Source: Aeoliella mucimassa
Lineage (GTDB): Bacteria; Planctomycetota; Planctomycetia; Pirellulales; Lacipirellulaceae
Assembly (NCBI RefSeq): GCF_007748035.1
Contig: NZ_CP036278.1
Span: 1,240,001 to 1,304,000, forward strand
Direction of reading: 5' to 3'
Length of the DNA: 64,000 bases
Each line of letters opens with the position of its first letter. The stretch's first letter is position 1. Positions 26,135 through 35,291 of the stretch are shown piece by piece. Both the position numbers and the translations under genes were made by a program. The notes under the pieces are model-generated. The model made no database searches. It was not told the DNA's origin and saw nothing but the letters and a program-made list of their open reading frames with translations.

Positions 26135-27010
26135 TCAGGCGATGCCAGCCGACGTTGCGCGAGCGGCCAGCGACTGCGCGGCGAACAACGGTTGTTCGTT
26201 GGATGCCAGCAGCAGTAGCGATAGCTTGTAGCAGTTGTCTTGCGTGCCGAGCCGGTTATAGGCATCGAGTATCCGCTTGTCGGCATCCGCTGGGCGACGG
26301 TTCCAAGCGGTAAGGGCGATAATGGCATACGCCATCGACGCACAGCCGGTCGGGCGGTGGAGTTCGTGTTCGATGTACTCGAGGGTGCGCTCGACGCGCG
26401 GATCGTCGGAGCCTTGCGCGGCCAGCGCCCACATCACGATGCTACTCGGCTGCAGATGCGGGAGCAGCGTTTGATCGAGAATGCGTGTGTTGCCGTAGTT
26501 GGCCCCGCCGCCGGGAAGCAGGCGATCAACCATCAGCCGCACCGCTTCGCGAGTGCGGGGGTGCTGGTTCTCGCCAGCCGCAACGAGCGCCATGGTGGCA
26601 AACGCAGTTGGTTCGAGCCACGAGTGGGTGTTAGCCGCCCAACTCCAGCCGACGAGCGTGGTGTCGTGCCCCACGTGTTCGCTTTGGGGATTCGGCTTGC
26701 CTTTTGACTCGAGCAGCCAGTGAATGCCACGGTCGAGCTGTTCGGAGTAGAGTTCTGCGTTGATCTCCCGCCAGGCGAGAGTCGCCAGACTGGTGGTCCA
26801 GCCGGGAGCATCGCCATCGGCCGTGGCTGGCACCATACCGTTGTAGTGCTGGGCGTCGCACAGCCAGGCCGCCGCCTGAGCCGCCGCTTGCTGCCGACCC
26901 GCAGTATGTAAGGCCAAGGCTCCCCAAGCAGTTGGCTCGGTCATGGGAGCACTGCCGGGCATATATCCCCCGGGGACGAGCTTTTCGAGTTTGGCAGCGA
27001 TGCTATTCAT
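26135..27010 (-). CDS. Prenyltransferase/squalene-oxidase-type alpha-toroid protein
   Basis: 291 residues from the ATG at 27010 (a GTG three codons upstream is also possible). The protein consists of repeated helical units with aromatic and Gly motifs (TEPTAWGALALHTAGRQQAA; LEPTAFATMALVAAGENQH; GCASMAYAIIALTAWNRRP), as in the alpha/alpha toroid of terpene cyclases and prenyltransferases. The DXDD cyclase acid motif is not seen, so catalysis on isoprenoids is doubtful; a binding or scaffold role is possible. It is first in an operon with the DUF362 gene. The pair recurs, from memory, in other planctomycetes. Confidence 0.7.
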   Translation of the reverse strand: MNSIAAKLEKLVPGGYMPGSAPMTEPTAWGALALHTAGRQQAAAQAAAWLCDAQHYNGMVPATADGDAPGWTTSLATLAWREINAELYSEQLDRGIHWLLESKGKPNPQSEHVGHDTTLVGWSWAANTHSWLEPTAFATMALVAAGENQHPRTREAVRLMVDRLLPGGGANYGNTRILDQTLLPHLQPSSIVMWALAAQGSDDPRVERTLEYIEHELHRPTGCASMAYAIIALTAWNRRPADADKRILDAYNRLGTQDNCYKLSLLLLASNEQPLFAAQSLAARATSAGIA

Positions 27011-27333
27011 GTTTACCACGCGAAGTCACAAAGGAATTCGGGATGTTCTAGGCAAACGTACGTTATGGTTCACTGCGTGATCTCAGAAATGGCGGAGGAA
27101 AGAACTTGAGCGTTTCCCGGGAAATAACACAGTTTTCAAAAACTTTGCTCCGTTTGTTTGACTCCTGGCGAAAGTGACATAGGTTTCAAGTGTTCAGCGA
27201 GCGAGCAGGCAGTCAAAGCCGCTCACGCCGGACAGCGGAACTTATCGTGAAGGACTCATCTACTTACTACTATTTCGTGTGCATTCGATTCGTACTGCGA
27301 ATCGGTTAACGCTATCGAGAGCCTGTTGCGTCA

Positions 27334-27429
27334 TCATTCTCGACAAAGGCAAACCAGTCGTAAGGCTGGGACGCAAAGTCCAGGACCCACTTCTTAGGAA
27401 GCGTGGTAGCCAGACTGCCGAAGGAATAC
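27334..27429 (+). promoter_or_regulatory. Cyclic-di-GMP riboswitch (GEMM-I class)
   Basis: The conserved core of GEMM-I is present: AAAGGCAAACC at 27346-27355, a six-pair P1b stem capped by the GNRA tetraloop GTAA (27360-27363), GGGACGCAAAG at 27368-27378, and a later hairpin GGTAGCC-AGA-CTGCC near 27405-27419. The outer stem pairs ATTCTCG (27336-27342) with CGAAGGAAT (27419-27427). Aligned to the Vc2 RNA, the ligand-contacting position 20 appears to be G, which favours cyclic di-GMP over cyclic AMP-GMP; this alignment is by eye. It precedes the flp pilin gene by about 210 bases. Confidence 0.88.
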
Positions 27430-27642
27430 GCTGGTCATCGCAAGATGCCGGCAAAGTAGGAAGCAATTGACGACTTATGGTACGCAATTGTTTTGTAATT
27501 TGGCCCGTGAGTAACACATTCAGGCTCACCTCGTCGCATGTTGCGTCGTGGGTGTTACCCGAGGCCGTCAACCGGGAGCTAAACCGCTCCTGACATTTTT
27601 AGGGTGTTAGCACATTGCTGACATCGAGAACCGGAGGATGCT
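27430..27642 (+). promoter_or_regulatory. Riboswitch expression platform / flp leader
   Basis: A long stem is possible between gtaacac (27511-27517) and gtgttac (27552-27558). A short hairpin ggagc-taaacc..gctcc (27574-27590) is followed after five bases by TTTTT (27596-27600), which may act as a regulated terminator. The flp ribosome-binding site GGAGG follows near 27632. The on/off direction cannot be told from sequence. Confidence 0.5.
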
Positions 27643-27825
27643 ATGAAGAAGTTCGCTCAGAAAGTACAACAATTCCTCAAGTCGGAAGATGGCCCCACTG
27701 CTGTTGAATACGCGGTGATGCTTGCTCTGATCGTAATCGTCTGCTTGACAGCGATTCGCTCGATCGGCACGAATGCTTCCAGCACCTTTAACTCGGTGTC
27801 GGCTCAGCTGACCACAGCCAGCTAA
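27643..27825 (+). CDS. flp: Flp/Fap-type type IVb pilin
   Basis: 60 residues, the usual size of Flp pilins. After a short basic leader (MKKFAQKVQQFLKSEDG) comes the conserved processing region GPTAVEYAVMLALIVIVC, with the Glu at mature position +5 and the hydrophobic helix that packs in the fibre. Cleavage is expected after the Gly of EDG by the CpaA-type peptidase encoded 280 bases downstream. A strong GGAGG precedes the ATG. A terminator follows directly, so the abundant pilin message can be made as a separate short transcript under riboswitch control. Confidence 0.93.
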   Translation: MKKFAQKVQQFLKSEDGPTAVEYAVMLALIVIVCLTAIRSIGTNASSTFNSVSAQLTTAS

Positions 27826-27871
27826 ACGAGCTTACAACCTGAACACCCTAAAAGTGTAATCTGTATAGCGC

Positions 27872-27917
27872 ATCCCCCTCATCGAGCAGGTTTCGGTGAG
27901 GGGGATTTTTTGTTTTG
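27872..27917 (+). terminator. Rho-independent terminator after flp
   Basis: The stem atccccctca...tgagggggat with a small internal loop is followed by TTTTTTGTTTT. It lies 46 bases after the flp stop codon and separates it from cpaA. Confidence 0.9.
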
Positions 27918-28101
27918 TGTCAGCCGACGAGCGCGACCCGATGGACATTGTGATTGGCCCCGATGGGGGCTTTCTGGCAATTCCATCCAACTGACGCCTG
28001 TTTGCTGACCAGCGACAAAATCGTGAGCTATGTTTCCTCGTGCGGGCCGAAGGTGGGGCCGCCTTCCGAAGATTCACACGATACTCGCGGGACATACAAC
28101 C

Positions 28102-28677
28102 ATGTTCGACCTAGCTGTTTGGCAAGACGCCCTTGTAACTAACTGGCACGTTTGGCTGGTAACTGTCACGATTATTGCCATGGCCGTAGTCGACGGCTTG
28201 CAGCTACGCGTGCCGAATGCCATGACCTACCCGATGATCATTCTCGGCTGGGTCTACAGCTACACACTCAGCGCCTACCCTGGTTGGGAAGGCCTGTCCT
28301 ACAGCCTGCTCGGCACCGTCGTTGGTCTGCTTACTCTGTTGCCAGCTTATGCCATCGGTGGCATGGGCGCCGGCGACGTGAAGATGATGGCCGGCATCGG
28401 CGCCTGGATGTGGGTAGAAGTAACCCTGTACTCGTTCGCCGTTGCTGCGGTTGTGGGTGGCATCCTGGCCGTGGCCATGGTGCTGCTGTCGGGTAGCTGG
28501 GAAAAGCATCACAAACAATTTTGGTTCATCTGGAACGAGATCATGATGATCCGCGATCCGGAGAAGCTTTCGGAAATCGCCGCTGAGCGGAAGCCATCGA
28601 TGAAGCTCCTGCCTTACGGTATTCCAATCGCCATTGGCACCATCATTTACTTCAGCTGGGCTGGCTTGTTGGTTTAA
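28102..28677 (+). CDS. cpaA: Prepilin peptidase CpaA/TadV
   Basis: 191 residues from the ATG at 28102. It is a membrane aspartic protease of the A24 family: first catalytic Asp in AMAVVDGLQLRVPN and second in the GxGD motif GGMGAGDVKMMAGIG. About six hydrophobic helices are present. There is no N-terminal methylase domain, as is usual for the Tad-type enzymes. Its substrate should be the Flp pilin encoded just upstream. It carries a longer cytoplasmic insert before the last helix (SWEKHHKQFWFIWNEIMMIR). Confidence 0.92.
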   Translation: MFDLAVWQDALVTNWHVWLVTVTIIAMAVVDGLQLRVPNAMTYPMIILGWVYSYTLSAYPGWEGLSYSLLGTVVGLLTLLPAYAIGGMGAGDVKMMAGIGAWMWVEVTLYSFAVAAVVGGILAVAMVLLSGSWEKHHKQFWFIWNEIMMIRDPEKLSEIAAERKPSMKLLPYGIPIAIGTIIYFSWAGLLV

Positions 28678-28898
28678 GCATCCGCGACAGCGGTGCGAAA
28701 ACCTGCGGCGAATCCATGCTAGCACGTAACCCGAGACATTTTGTTGGATCAGATGATTCGATCCTGCCGAAGAAAGCGACAAGGTTCCCACGCAGCGCCC
28801 GCGCGCCAGTGGTGGTCATTGTTGCCAGTTTTGAACCTGGTGAAGCACGAGTCGAAACCCGTCGAGCTCTGCTTCGCGAAACGACCTAGGGGGGTCCT

Positions 28899-29975
28899 AT
28901 GCGACCAAAATCATTAGTACTGCTCGCGCTCGCGCTTGGCTGTGGCCTCGTTGCATCCATTGGCATTAGCCAAGTGATGGAGAGCCGTAATGAACCCGTG
29001 GTCAGCTACGAGACCGAATCGATTTACGTAGCCACGGTCAACATTAATCTGAACGATCCCATCGACGAGTCGATGGTCACGTTGCAGGAATGGCCCAAGG
29101 ATAAGGTGCCTCAAGGTGCGATTCGCACGCTCGAGGAACTGGAAAATCGTCGCCCCAAGGCGAACATTATCCAAGGCGAGCCCATCCTCGAGGCCAAACT
29201 GCTAGCCCAAGGCGAAGTAAACGATCCGATCAGCGGCATTCCTCCTGGAATGCGTCTGAAAACGATCTCGGTCGATGCTCAGAAGAGCGCGGCTGGTCTG
29301 TTGAGCCCTGGCGACCGAGTCGACATTCAGTTGTTCATCAATCGTAACCCGGGCCAAGGCTTTGCCACTGCCCGTACGCGGATCATTCTGCAGAACATTC
29401 GCATCTACGCGGTCGACCAAACCGTGGTTCGCGCATCTGAAGACGATGGCGAAGGCCGCAATATTGCGAAAACCGTGTCGCTGTTGCTCACACCGAGCCA
29501 GGCGAACAAAGTCGCTTTGGCCGAGCAGATTGGCGAGCTCAATCTGATTCCGCGTAGCCCGAACGACGAAGCCATTACCGAAGAAATCGAGCAAGATGTC
29601 GCCGAGTTGTTGGGGCAGCGTAGCGATAGCCACAACACCCGCGAGATGGAGCAAGGGCCAAGCCCTTCGCAAGCCACGGAAGCTGCTGGTTTCCTAGGCG
29701 GACTGTTTGCTCAAGTCAAGAAAGCTGCCGAGGAACGTCCTCCGTTTGAGATGACCATCCTCGAAGCAGAGCAGGTACGTGTGGTTGCTTTCGATCCTGT
29801 TTCGGGTAAACCGATTCGCGACTCGGGTGCGACTGGTCGTTCTGCCGATATATCACCTCAGTTTCCTGTGATGCCGAATCCTACGACTCAGAAAAAATCG
29901 GAAATCCAGGATGACAATGAGGCCTTGCGAGAATTAGAAGAAGAGTTCGGGGCCGATTTTCCGATCGACTTCTAA
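28899..29975 (+). CDS. cpaB: Flp pilus assembly protein CpaB/RcpC
   Basis: 358 residues with an N-terminal membrane anchor (VLLALALGCGLVASIGISQV). A SAF-type domain follows, as in CpaB: VATVNINLNDPIDESMVTLQ and IIQGEPILEAKL. The middle SGIPPGMRLKTISVDAQKSA and SPGDRVDIQLF are typical of RcpC/CpaB. The acidic C-terminal tail (NEALRELEEEFGADFPIDF) is extra. Family knowledge: it acts in the periplasm with the secretin CpaC. It has GGGGG-rich ribosome-binding sequence and lies between cpaA and cpaC. Confidence 0.92.
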   Translation: MRPKSLVLLALALGCGLVASIGISQVMESRNEPVVSYETESIYVATVNINLNDPIDESMVTLQEWPKDKVPQGAIRTLEELENRRPKANIIQGEPILEAKLLAQGEVNDPISGIPPGMRLKTISVDAQKSAAGLLSPGDRVDIQLFINRNPGQGFATARTRIILQNIRIYAVDQTVVRASEDDGEGRNIAKTVSLLLTPSQANKVALAEQIGELNLIPRSPNDEAITEEIEQDVAELLGQRSDSHNTREMEQGPSPSQATEAAGFLGGLFAQVKKAAEERPPFEMTILEAEQVRVVAFDPVSGKPIRDSGATGRSADISPQFPVMPNPTTQKKSEIQDDNEALRELEEEFGADFPIDF

Positions 29976-30143
29976 TAGCGACTTAGTGGAAGGTGATCAG
30001 TGTGATTACCCACGCTCGTGGCCGACTATCAGGGAAACGGTAGCCGGTAGCGAGGGTGTGAACGGGGGGTGAGCCAGACTGTCTTGATCGGCAGCAACGG
30101 CTCGCGTCGCCTGCGGGCGGCGGATAACAAAGGAAGTACAGGG

Positions 30144-31946
30144 ATGTACGATCAGAATCAGCCGGTTATCGGTCGTTCGACACGAACATGGTTTGGTGCC
30201 GCGCTTGCCGTCGCGCTGATGGCTTGGGCCACGCACCCCGCGATGGCGCAGACGGGCGCAAGTACTGCGGCCGAGTTCTCGACGCCAAACATCATTCGGC
30301 ATATCAGCCGCGAAAGCGAGCGGCTCGAGATGACCACCAACTCCAGTCGTATTCTTACGCTGGATTTGAACATCCCCAAGGCTCAGGTCAATAATCCTGA
30401 GCTGGTTGCGGTCACTCCACTGTCGGCCAAGCAACTGTCGATCTCGGCCAAGAAGCCGGGCGTCACGCAGATCAACCTGTGGGACGAGAACGACAAGGTG
30501 CACACCATCGACGTCGTAATCTATGGCGACGTACGTGAGCTGGAACATGCCTTGAAGGTCACGTTCCCGAACTCGTCGGTGTCGGTTCGCAAATACAGCC
30601 AGAGCCTGATGCTCACCGGTTTTGTCGATAGCCCCGACCACGTTGGCCCCATGATGCGGCTGGCGGAAGACTACGCTCCCAAGGTGATCAACAGCCTCGA
30701 AGTGGGCGGCGTGCAGCAGGTGGTGCTCAAGGTGAAGATGTACGAAATCTCTCGCACCAAACTGCGTCAGCTCGGTGTCGACTGGGCCCTCACTACCGAA
30801 GGTGGTGGCTTCGTCGGTTCGCGTCCTAACGGTCTGCTCTCGGCAACCGGTATTCGTGCGGGTACCACTGGTGGTGGTTCGACCGTCGAGTTCGGCATCG
30901 TCAGCGGCAGCACCAGCTTCTTTGGCTTCCTCGACGCCTTGCAGCAACACAACGTCGCAAAGATTCTTGCCGAGCCTAACTTGGTATCGGTAAGCGGTCG
31001 CCCTGCTCAGTTTCTCGAAGGTGGTGAAGTGCCGATTCTGGTGCCTCAGAGCCTGGGGACCAGCAGCATCGAATACAAACCGTTTGGTACGCAGGTCGAC
31101 TTCCTGCCGATCGTGCTAGGCAACGGCAACATCCGCCTGGAAGTTCGCCCACGTGTCAGCTCGCCCGACTCGTCGATTAGCGTGACCCTGAACGATAACC
31201 AGATTCCCGGCTTCCGCGTTCGACAGGCCGATACAGCGGTCGAAATGCGGGCGGGGCAGACCTTTGCCCTGGCTGGCTTGATTCAGCGTCAAACCGAATC
31301 GATCAAAACCGGTATTCCGATCCTGGCCGATATCCCTGGCATCGGTGTTCCGTTCCGCGGAACCAAGGATGAAGTAAACGAAATCGAACTGCTGATTCTC
31401 GTGACTCCTGAGTTTGTCGACGCGATGGATCCGCACGAAGTGCCCCCTTGTGGTCCTGGCGAAGTGACGATGTCGCCTAGCAATCATCAGCTGTACTGCG
31501 AAGGTCAGATTGAAGTACCGAATGCCTACGGTCCCTGCGGTCTCGACTGCGGTGGTTGCGGGCAAGAGGGCTGCCAGGGTGGCTACCCATCGCAAGGCTC
31601 GTACCCGATGATGGGACCTGGCGAGCAGATGGTACCGCTGCAGCAGGGCATGCCTTACGAACAACCGGTTCCGACTCCGGCCGGCAGCCCCGCGATCCAG
31701 TATGACAATGCTCCCACCAGTGCTCCGGTACACGGCGAATTGCACATGCCCGACCTGGGTGCGGCAAACCAATCGGCTTCGCGGTCGTCGCAAGCGGTCG
31801 CGAGCGGAGCGTACGCCAATCCACGCACGGCTAATTTCCGCCGGGTTCCCACACAATCGGCTCCGCCGAGCGTGCCGAGTCCTTCGCGGTCCGATTATTC
31901 CATTGAAGGCGGTTTAATAGGTCCGGTCGGTTACGATACTGAATAG
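30144..31946 (+). CDS. cpaC: Tad pilus secretin CpaC/RcpA
   Basis: 600 residues from the ATG at 30144 (AAAGGAAG before it); the frame is open 25 codons more. There is a signal peptide ending AMAQ. Residues about 60-150 are the pilus-specific N0-like domain (TNSSRILTLDLNIPKAQVNN), then a BON-like part (LMLTGFVDSPDHVGPMMRLA) and the secretin domain (ILAEPNLVSVSGRPAQFLEG; GTQVDFLPIVLGNGNIRLEV; LAGLIQRQTESIKTGIPILA). The last 130 residues form a Gly/Pro/Gln-rich tail with a Cys cluster (CGLDCGGCGQEGC), not usual in secretins. It forms the outer membrane channel of the pilus. Confidence 0.93.
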   Translation: MYDQNQPVIGRSTRTWFGAALAVALMAWATHPAMAQTGASTAAEFSTPNIIRHISRESERLEMTTNSSRILTLDLNIPKAQVNNPELVAVTPLSAKQLSISAKKPGVTQINLWDENDKVHTIDVVIYGDVRELEHALKVTFPNSSVSVRKYSQSLMLTGFVDSPDHVGPMMRLAEDYAPKVINSLEVGGVQQVVLKVKMYEISRTKLRQLGVDWALTTEGGGFVGSRPNGLLSATGIRAGTTGGGSTVEFGIVSGSTSFFGFLDALQQHNVAKILAEPNLVSVSGRPAQFLEGGEVPILVPQSLGTSSIEYKPFGTQVDFLPIVLGNGNIRLEVRPRVSSPDSSISVTLNDNQIPGFRVRQADTAVEMRAGQTFALAGLIQRQTESIKTGIPILADIPGIGVPFRGTKDEVNEIELLILVTPEFVDAMDPHEVPPCGPGEVTMSPSNHQLYCEGQIEVPNAYGPCGLDCGGCGQEGCQGGYPSQGSYPMMGPGEQMVPLQQGMPYEQPVPTPAGSPAIQYDNAPTSAPVHGELHMPDLGAANQSASRSSQAVASGAYANPRTANFRRVPTQSAPPSVPSPSRSDYSIEGGLIGPVGYDTE

Positions 31947-32134
31947 TGGTTCAGGATGGGAATCGCGAGGAAGAATGTCGTATTTTGGCAACTTCATCGC
32001 GATTCCGATGCTGCCTGATTGCACTCCGTAAGCTACCTTTCTGTCGAAGGGTGTGGAGAATAGGCACATCCCAGCCGGTGTATTAGAATAATCGATCGCT
32101 ACTACGACGCAGCCCGACCAACAGTTCGCCTCTT

Positions 32135-33373
32135 ATGAGCCACGTACTTCGCATTGCCATTGTCGACCCTGACGACGCTTCACGCGATGCGGTGAAGTCG
32201 ACGCTACTTGGCTTGGATACCGTGTGGCTCGAAGCGGAGTGTTCGCGTTACGCGTTCTTCCCCGATGTCGTCAAGCAAACCGACCCCGATGTCGGTATTA
32301 TCAACCTCGACGACAATCCCGAGGCCGCAGTACAGCTTGTTGAGAATCTTACTCAGCAAAAGCCCGAGTTGGCCCTGTTGGTTTCCAGCAGTTCCACCGA
32401 TGGCAGCCTGATTCTGCGAACTATGCGGGCGGGGGCTAAGGAGTTTCTCACTCAGCCGATCAAGCCCGAGGAACTGGCCGCTGCGGTCAGTCGCGTGGCG
32501 CGGAACAAGTTTGGTGCCCAGGCTGGTGGCTCACGCGGAGGCTGTAAAGTCATCGCGGTGTGCGGCGCCACTGGTGGGGTTGGAGCGACGAGCATCGCAG
32601 TGAATCTGGGATGCGCGCTAGCGGGCAATCCTCAGAATAGTGTTGTGCTGGTCGATCTCGACCTCGCGGTCGGCGACGCCGATGTGTTTCTCGACACGAT
32701 TCCCGAATACACGCTGAGCGATGTGGCTCAGAACGTATCGCGGCTCGACTTTACGCTGCTCAAGCGTTCGCTTACCAAGCACAGTTCAGGGCTCTACTTA
32801 TTGCCTCGTCCGGTTGCGCTGGAAGATGGTCAGCATATTTCGACCGACGACCTCCAGCGGATGTTTGGTTTGCTGAAGGCTACCTTTACGCATCTGATTA
32901 TCGATACGTCGAAGGCCTTTACCAAGCTCGATTTGTTTGCCATGCAAATGGCAACCGACGTGCTGATGGTTACGCAGCTCGATTTGCCTTGTTTGCGAAA
33001 CGTGGTGCGGTTGATGATGGCCTTTGGCGAGGTCGAAGGCTTGAAGGACAAGCTGCGAGTGGTGGTGAATCGCGTAGGGCACGATGCTGGACAGATCAGC
33101 ATTCGCAAGGCTCAGGAAACGCTTGGCCACGACATCTACTGGCAAGTGCCCAACGACTATCGAGTGATGGTCGAAGTCCGCAACAATGGTGTCCCGTTGA
33201 TCGAACAGGCCCCCAAGGCGGTGATCACCCAGTCGATCGGACAGCTTGCCGCCGCGTTGAGCGGCGAAGAAGCAGCCATGAGCGAAACCGAATCGGCCAC
33301 CAAAAAATCGGGCTGGCTAGGACTGTGGTCGAGCGGCCGATCGTCGAAAACCAGCGACACGGCTACCGAATAG
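32135..33373 (+). CDS. cpaE: Pilus assembly ATPase CpaE/TadZ
   Basis: 412 residues. Residues 1-125 form a receiver-like domain ([29 protein letters not shown]). The MinD/ParA-like ATPase domain follows, with the deviant P-loop [16 protein letters not shown], in which the usual Lys-Thr pair is Ala-Thr, and [18 protein letters not shown]. The absence of the P-loop lysine is common in TadZ proteins. The short C-terminal tail is Ser/Thr-rich. It positions the pilus machine at the cell pole in other bacteria. Its 3' end overlaps the convergent dockerin/PEP-CTERM gene by 57 bases. Confidence 0.9.
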   Translation: MSHVLRIAIVDPDDASRDAVKSTLLGLDTVWLEAECSRYAFFPDVVKQTDPDVGIINLDDNPEAAVQLVENLTQQKPELALLVSSSSTDGSLILRTMRAGAKEFLTQPIKPEELAAAVSRVARNKFGAQAGGSRGGCKVIAVCGATGGVGATSIAVNLGCALAGNPQNSVVLVDLDLAVGDADVFLDTIPEYTLSDVAQNVSRLDFTLLKRSLTKHSSGLYLLPRPVALEDGQHISTDDLQRMFGLLKATFTHLIIDTSKAFTKLDLFAMQMATDVLMVTQLDLPCLRNVVRLMMAFGEVEGLKDKLRVVVNRVGHDAGQISIRKAQETLGHDIYWQVPNDYRVMVEVRNNGVPLIEQAPKAVITQSIGQLAAALSGEEAAMSETESATKKSGWLGLWSSGRSSKTSDTATE

Positions 33374-34363
33374 TACCGAACCCACAAGCACTGCGATCAG
33401 CAGTTGGCTTCCGCTGCCAGGCTCAGGCACCACGGCCGTTTCTACGGCTGCGATGGGATTCAGCGATGTCCCAAAGTTCACTTTCCAGATCTCGTAGTCG
33501 GCGACGTCGATAATGCCCTGGCTCGTGCCGGTGTTATCGCCATTGGCCGCCAGATCAGTGGTGGAACCGAGCGAATCACGCCACACGGTGTAGTCGCCGA
33601 GGTCGACGAGCCCGTCGCCGTTGTAGTCGCCAGGGAGGGTGGGCCCACCGGTGAGCATCTCGAGATTGCCCTCAACCCAATCGGTGGCCACTTCGAGCGT
33701 ATCGTCGCCGAGGGTCGAGGTGCGCATCAGCAGAAAGTAGGGCTCGCTGGTTTCAAGGCCATCCATACGGACCTGCATCGAAATCATGTAGATGCCGGTG
33801 TCGGGAGTCGATGCGTCGCTGGTATCGAGGATGTAAGCGGGGTGCTTGTGAATCGAACCGTCGAAAGCCGTGGTGTCGATCACTCCTCCAGGCACCATCT
33901 GGTCGCTGGCGTCAGCAGCAAAGAAGCCATTACTGACCATATAGAACTGTTCGTTGTCGGGGCGATCGAACTCGACGTCGTCGATCGACAGGCCATCAAG
34001 ATTGTCGTCGAGGCCATCCCAGTAGAACAGGTTCGAGACTGTTGCTCCAACCGACATTGGCAAAAAGTCCCAGTACAAATCGCTGTCGGCAGGTAAGGCC
34101 TCGGCCGGAAGGTTGGGATTACCCTCGGCTAGCGAAAAGTAGCCTGGATCTGACGCACGATTGCTCGACAGGAGGCTTCCTGAATAGACCTGAGCGCCGA
34201 TGCTGTATGCACCTTCTGAGAGTTCTGCTAAACCGGTAACGAGTTTGCCATCCTCCTGCTGAACCATCATGTCGAGATGTGTCGCCGCGGTCGAAGCACT
34301 GGCGACTGTGAGCAAGCACAGCAGTAACCAAGCCCGAGTGAAAATGAAGGTTGAAGGCCTCAT
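33317..34363 (-). CDS. PEP-CTERM protein with dockerin-like repeat, last gene of an inserted cassette
   Basis: 348 residues from the ATG at 34363, with a signal peptide ([15 protein letters not shown]). The mature N terminus [20 protein letters not shown] and the block [39 protein letters not shown] closely parallel those of the next upstream protein, so the two are paralogues. Two dockerin-like loops follow ([36 protein letters not shown]), then a PEP-CTERM-like tail (VVPEPGSG, hydrophobic, [10 protein letters not shown]). The arrangement resembles cyanobacterial all3515-type proteins annotated as Zur-repressed; this is from memory and unverified. Confidence 0.75.
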   Translation of the reverse strand: MRPSTFIFTRAWLLLCLLTVASASTAATHLDMMVQQEDGKLVTGLAELSEGAYSIGAQVYSGSLLSSNRASDPGYFSLAEGNPNLPAEALPADSDLYWDFLPMSVGATVSNLFYWDGLDDNLDGLSIDDVEFDRPDNEQFYMVSNGFFAADASDQMVPGGVIDTTAFDGSIHKHPAYILDTSDASTPDTGIYMISMQVRMDGLETSEPYFLLMRTSTLGDDTLEVATDWVEGNLEMLTGGPTLPGDYNGDGLVDLGDYTVWRDSLGSTTDLAANGDNTGTSQGIIDVADYEIWKVNFGTSLNPIAAVETAVVPEPGSGSQLLIAVLVGSVLFGSRVAGFRRSAARPQS

Positions 34364-34411
34364 GATTTTTGGTTCTATCAAGTAGTTGTGAGGAAGTGGA
34401 AATAAGGAGCA

Positions 34412-34439
34412 CCGCGGTCGCCCTCGCAGGCGACCGCGG
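34412..34439 (-). terminator. Strong hairpin between the two PEP-CTERM genes
   Basis: An 11-bp perfect GC-rich stem (ccgcggtcgcc / ggcgaccgcgg) with loop ctcgca lies 12 bases after the stop of the upstream gene. On the minus strand it is followed only by GGTGCTCCTTATTT, so it may attenuate rather than stop transcription. Confidence 0.5.
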
Positions 34440-34450
34440 CGCAACGCAAA

Positions 34451-35167
34451 CTAGCGACGAGCGACCACGGCCAGGCCGCAGAGGGCCAGACCAACCAGTG
34501 CGAGGCTAGCCGGCTCGGGAACCATTTGGCTATGAAGGTATTCCTCTGCCAACTCTACTCCCTCTTCAAAATCTTCACCGGTGACGAACAGCAGTAGGCC
34601 GGTTTCAGATGCTTCCAGACCATCCAACTCCAGGTTGAACGGAGCCATGTAGATGCCCGCTGCTGGCAATTCGGTGGTAGCGGGATCGTCGATATCGAAG
34701 ATCGGATGACCATGCAAGTAGCCATCGGCGTCGGCCAGTCCGGTGTTTTGAGTAATCGCTAACACGGCGGGGCTATCGGAGAAGCTTACCTCGCCGGTGC
34801 CATCCCAGTAGAACAGGTCGGAGGTAACGCCCTCGAGCGTGTATGCGACATTATTCATAGTGATGCCTTCGCCTTCGAGCAGCGGCCAAGGGTTTCCATT
34901 TGTGGCGGTTGGCGTCAGGTAGCCAGGCTCGGTTGCGGTATAGTAGCTTCCGCTGCTAAGCGTGACCTCTTCGAGATCTCCCTCGAAAATGTGAGCTTCC
35001 AAGTGTATTTCGTTATCAAAATCGGAGCCAGCCAAGATGGTCTGACCATCAGATGTAGGCCGGCCAGCATATAGGTGCAGGTGCTCGTGTCCGTGGTCGT
35101 GCTGAGCCAGCAACGAACTCATGGGCAAGCAAACAGCAACGGCAAACAGTAAGGTAGAAAGTTTCAT
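34451..35167 (-). CDS. His-rich PEP-CTERM protein
   Basis: 238 residues with a signal peptide ending LLAQ. The mature protein begins with a histidine cluster, HDHGHEHLHLYAG, which could bind zinc or another metal. The body shares the pattern of the downstream paralogue: LHGHPIFDIDDPATTELPAA, GIYMAPFNLELDGLEASE, and the strand TSDLFYWDGTGEV, matched by [13 protein letters not shown] in the other. The PEP-CTERM tail is complete (MVPEPASLALVGLALCGLAV then ARR). It is third in the four-gene minus-strand cassette lying within the pilus locus. A metal-related surface role is inferred. Confidence 0.75.
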   Translation of the reverse strand: MKLSTLLFAVAVCLPMSSLLAQHDHGHEHLHLYAGRPTSDGQTILAGSDFDNEIHLEAHIFEGDLEEVTLSSGSYYTATEPGYLTPTATNGNPWPLLEGEGITMNNVAYTLEGVTSDLFYWDGTGEVSFSDSPAVLAITQNTGLADADGYLHGHPIFDIDDPATTELPAAGIYMAPFNLELDGLEASETGLLLFVTGEDFEEGVELAEEYLHSQMVPEPASLALVGLALCGLAVVARR

Positions 35168-35291
35168 TAGTTCGAACTCAGTAGATGTGGTCTTGAAATG
35201 GAAAATATTGGAAACTGCACACGCATGCTCCTATGGCAACGAGAGAATGCTCGTTGACTAGCGAAGCGAAACGTTCTGCGAGAGCAGTGCT

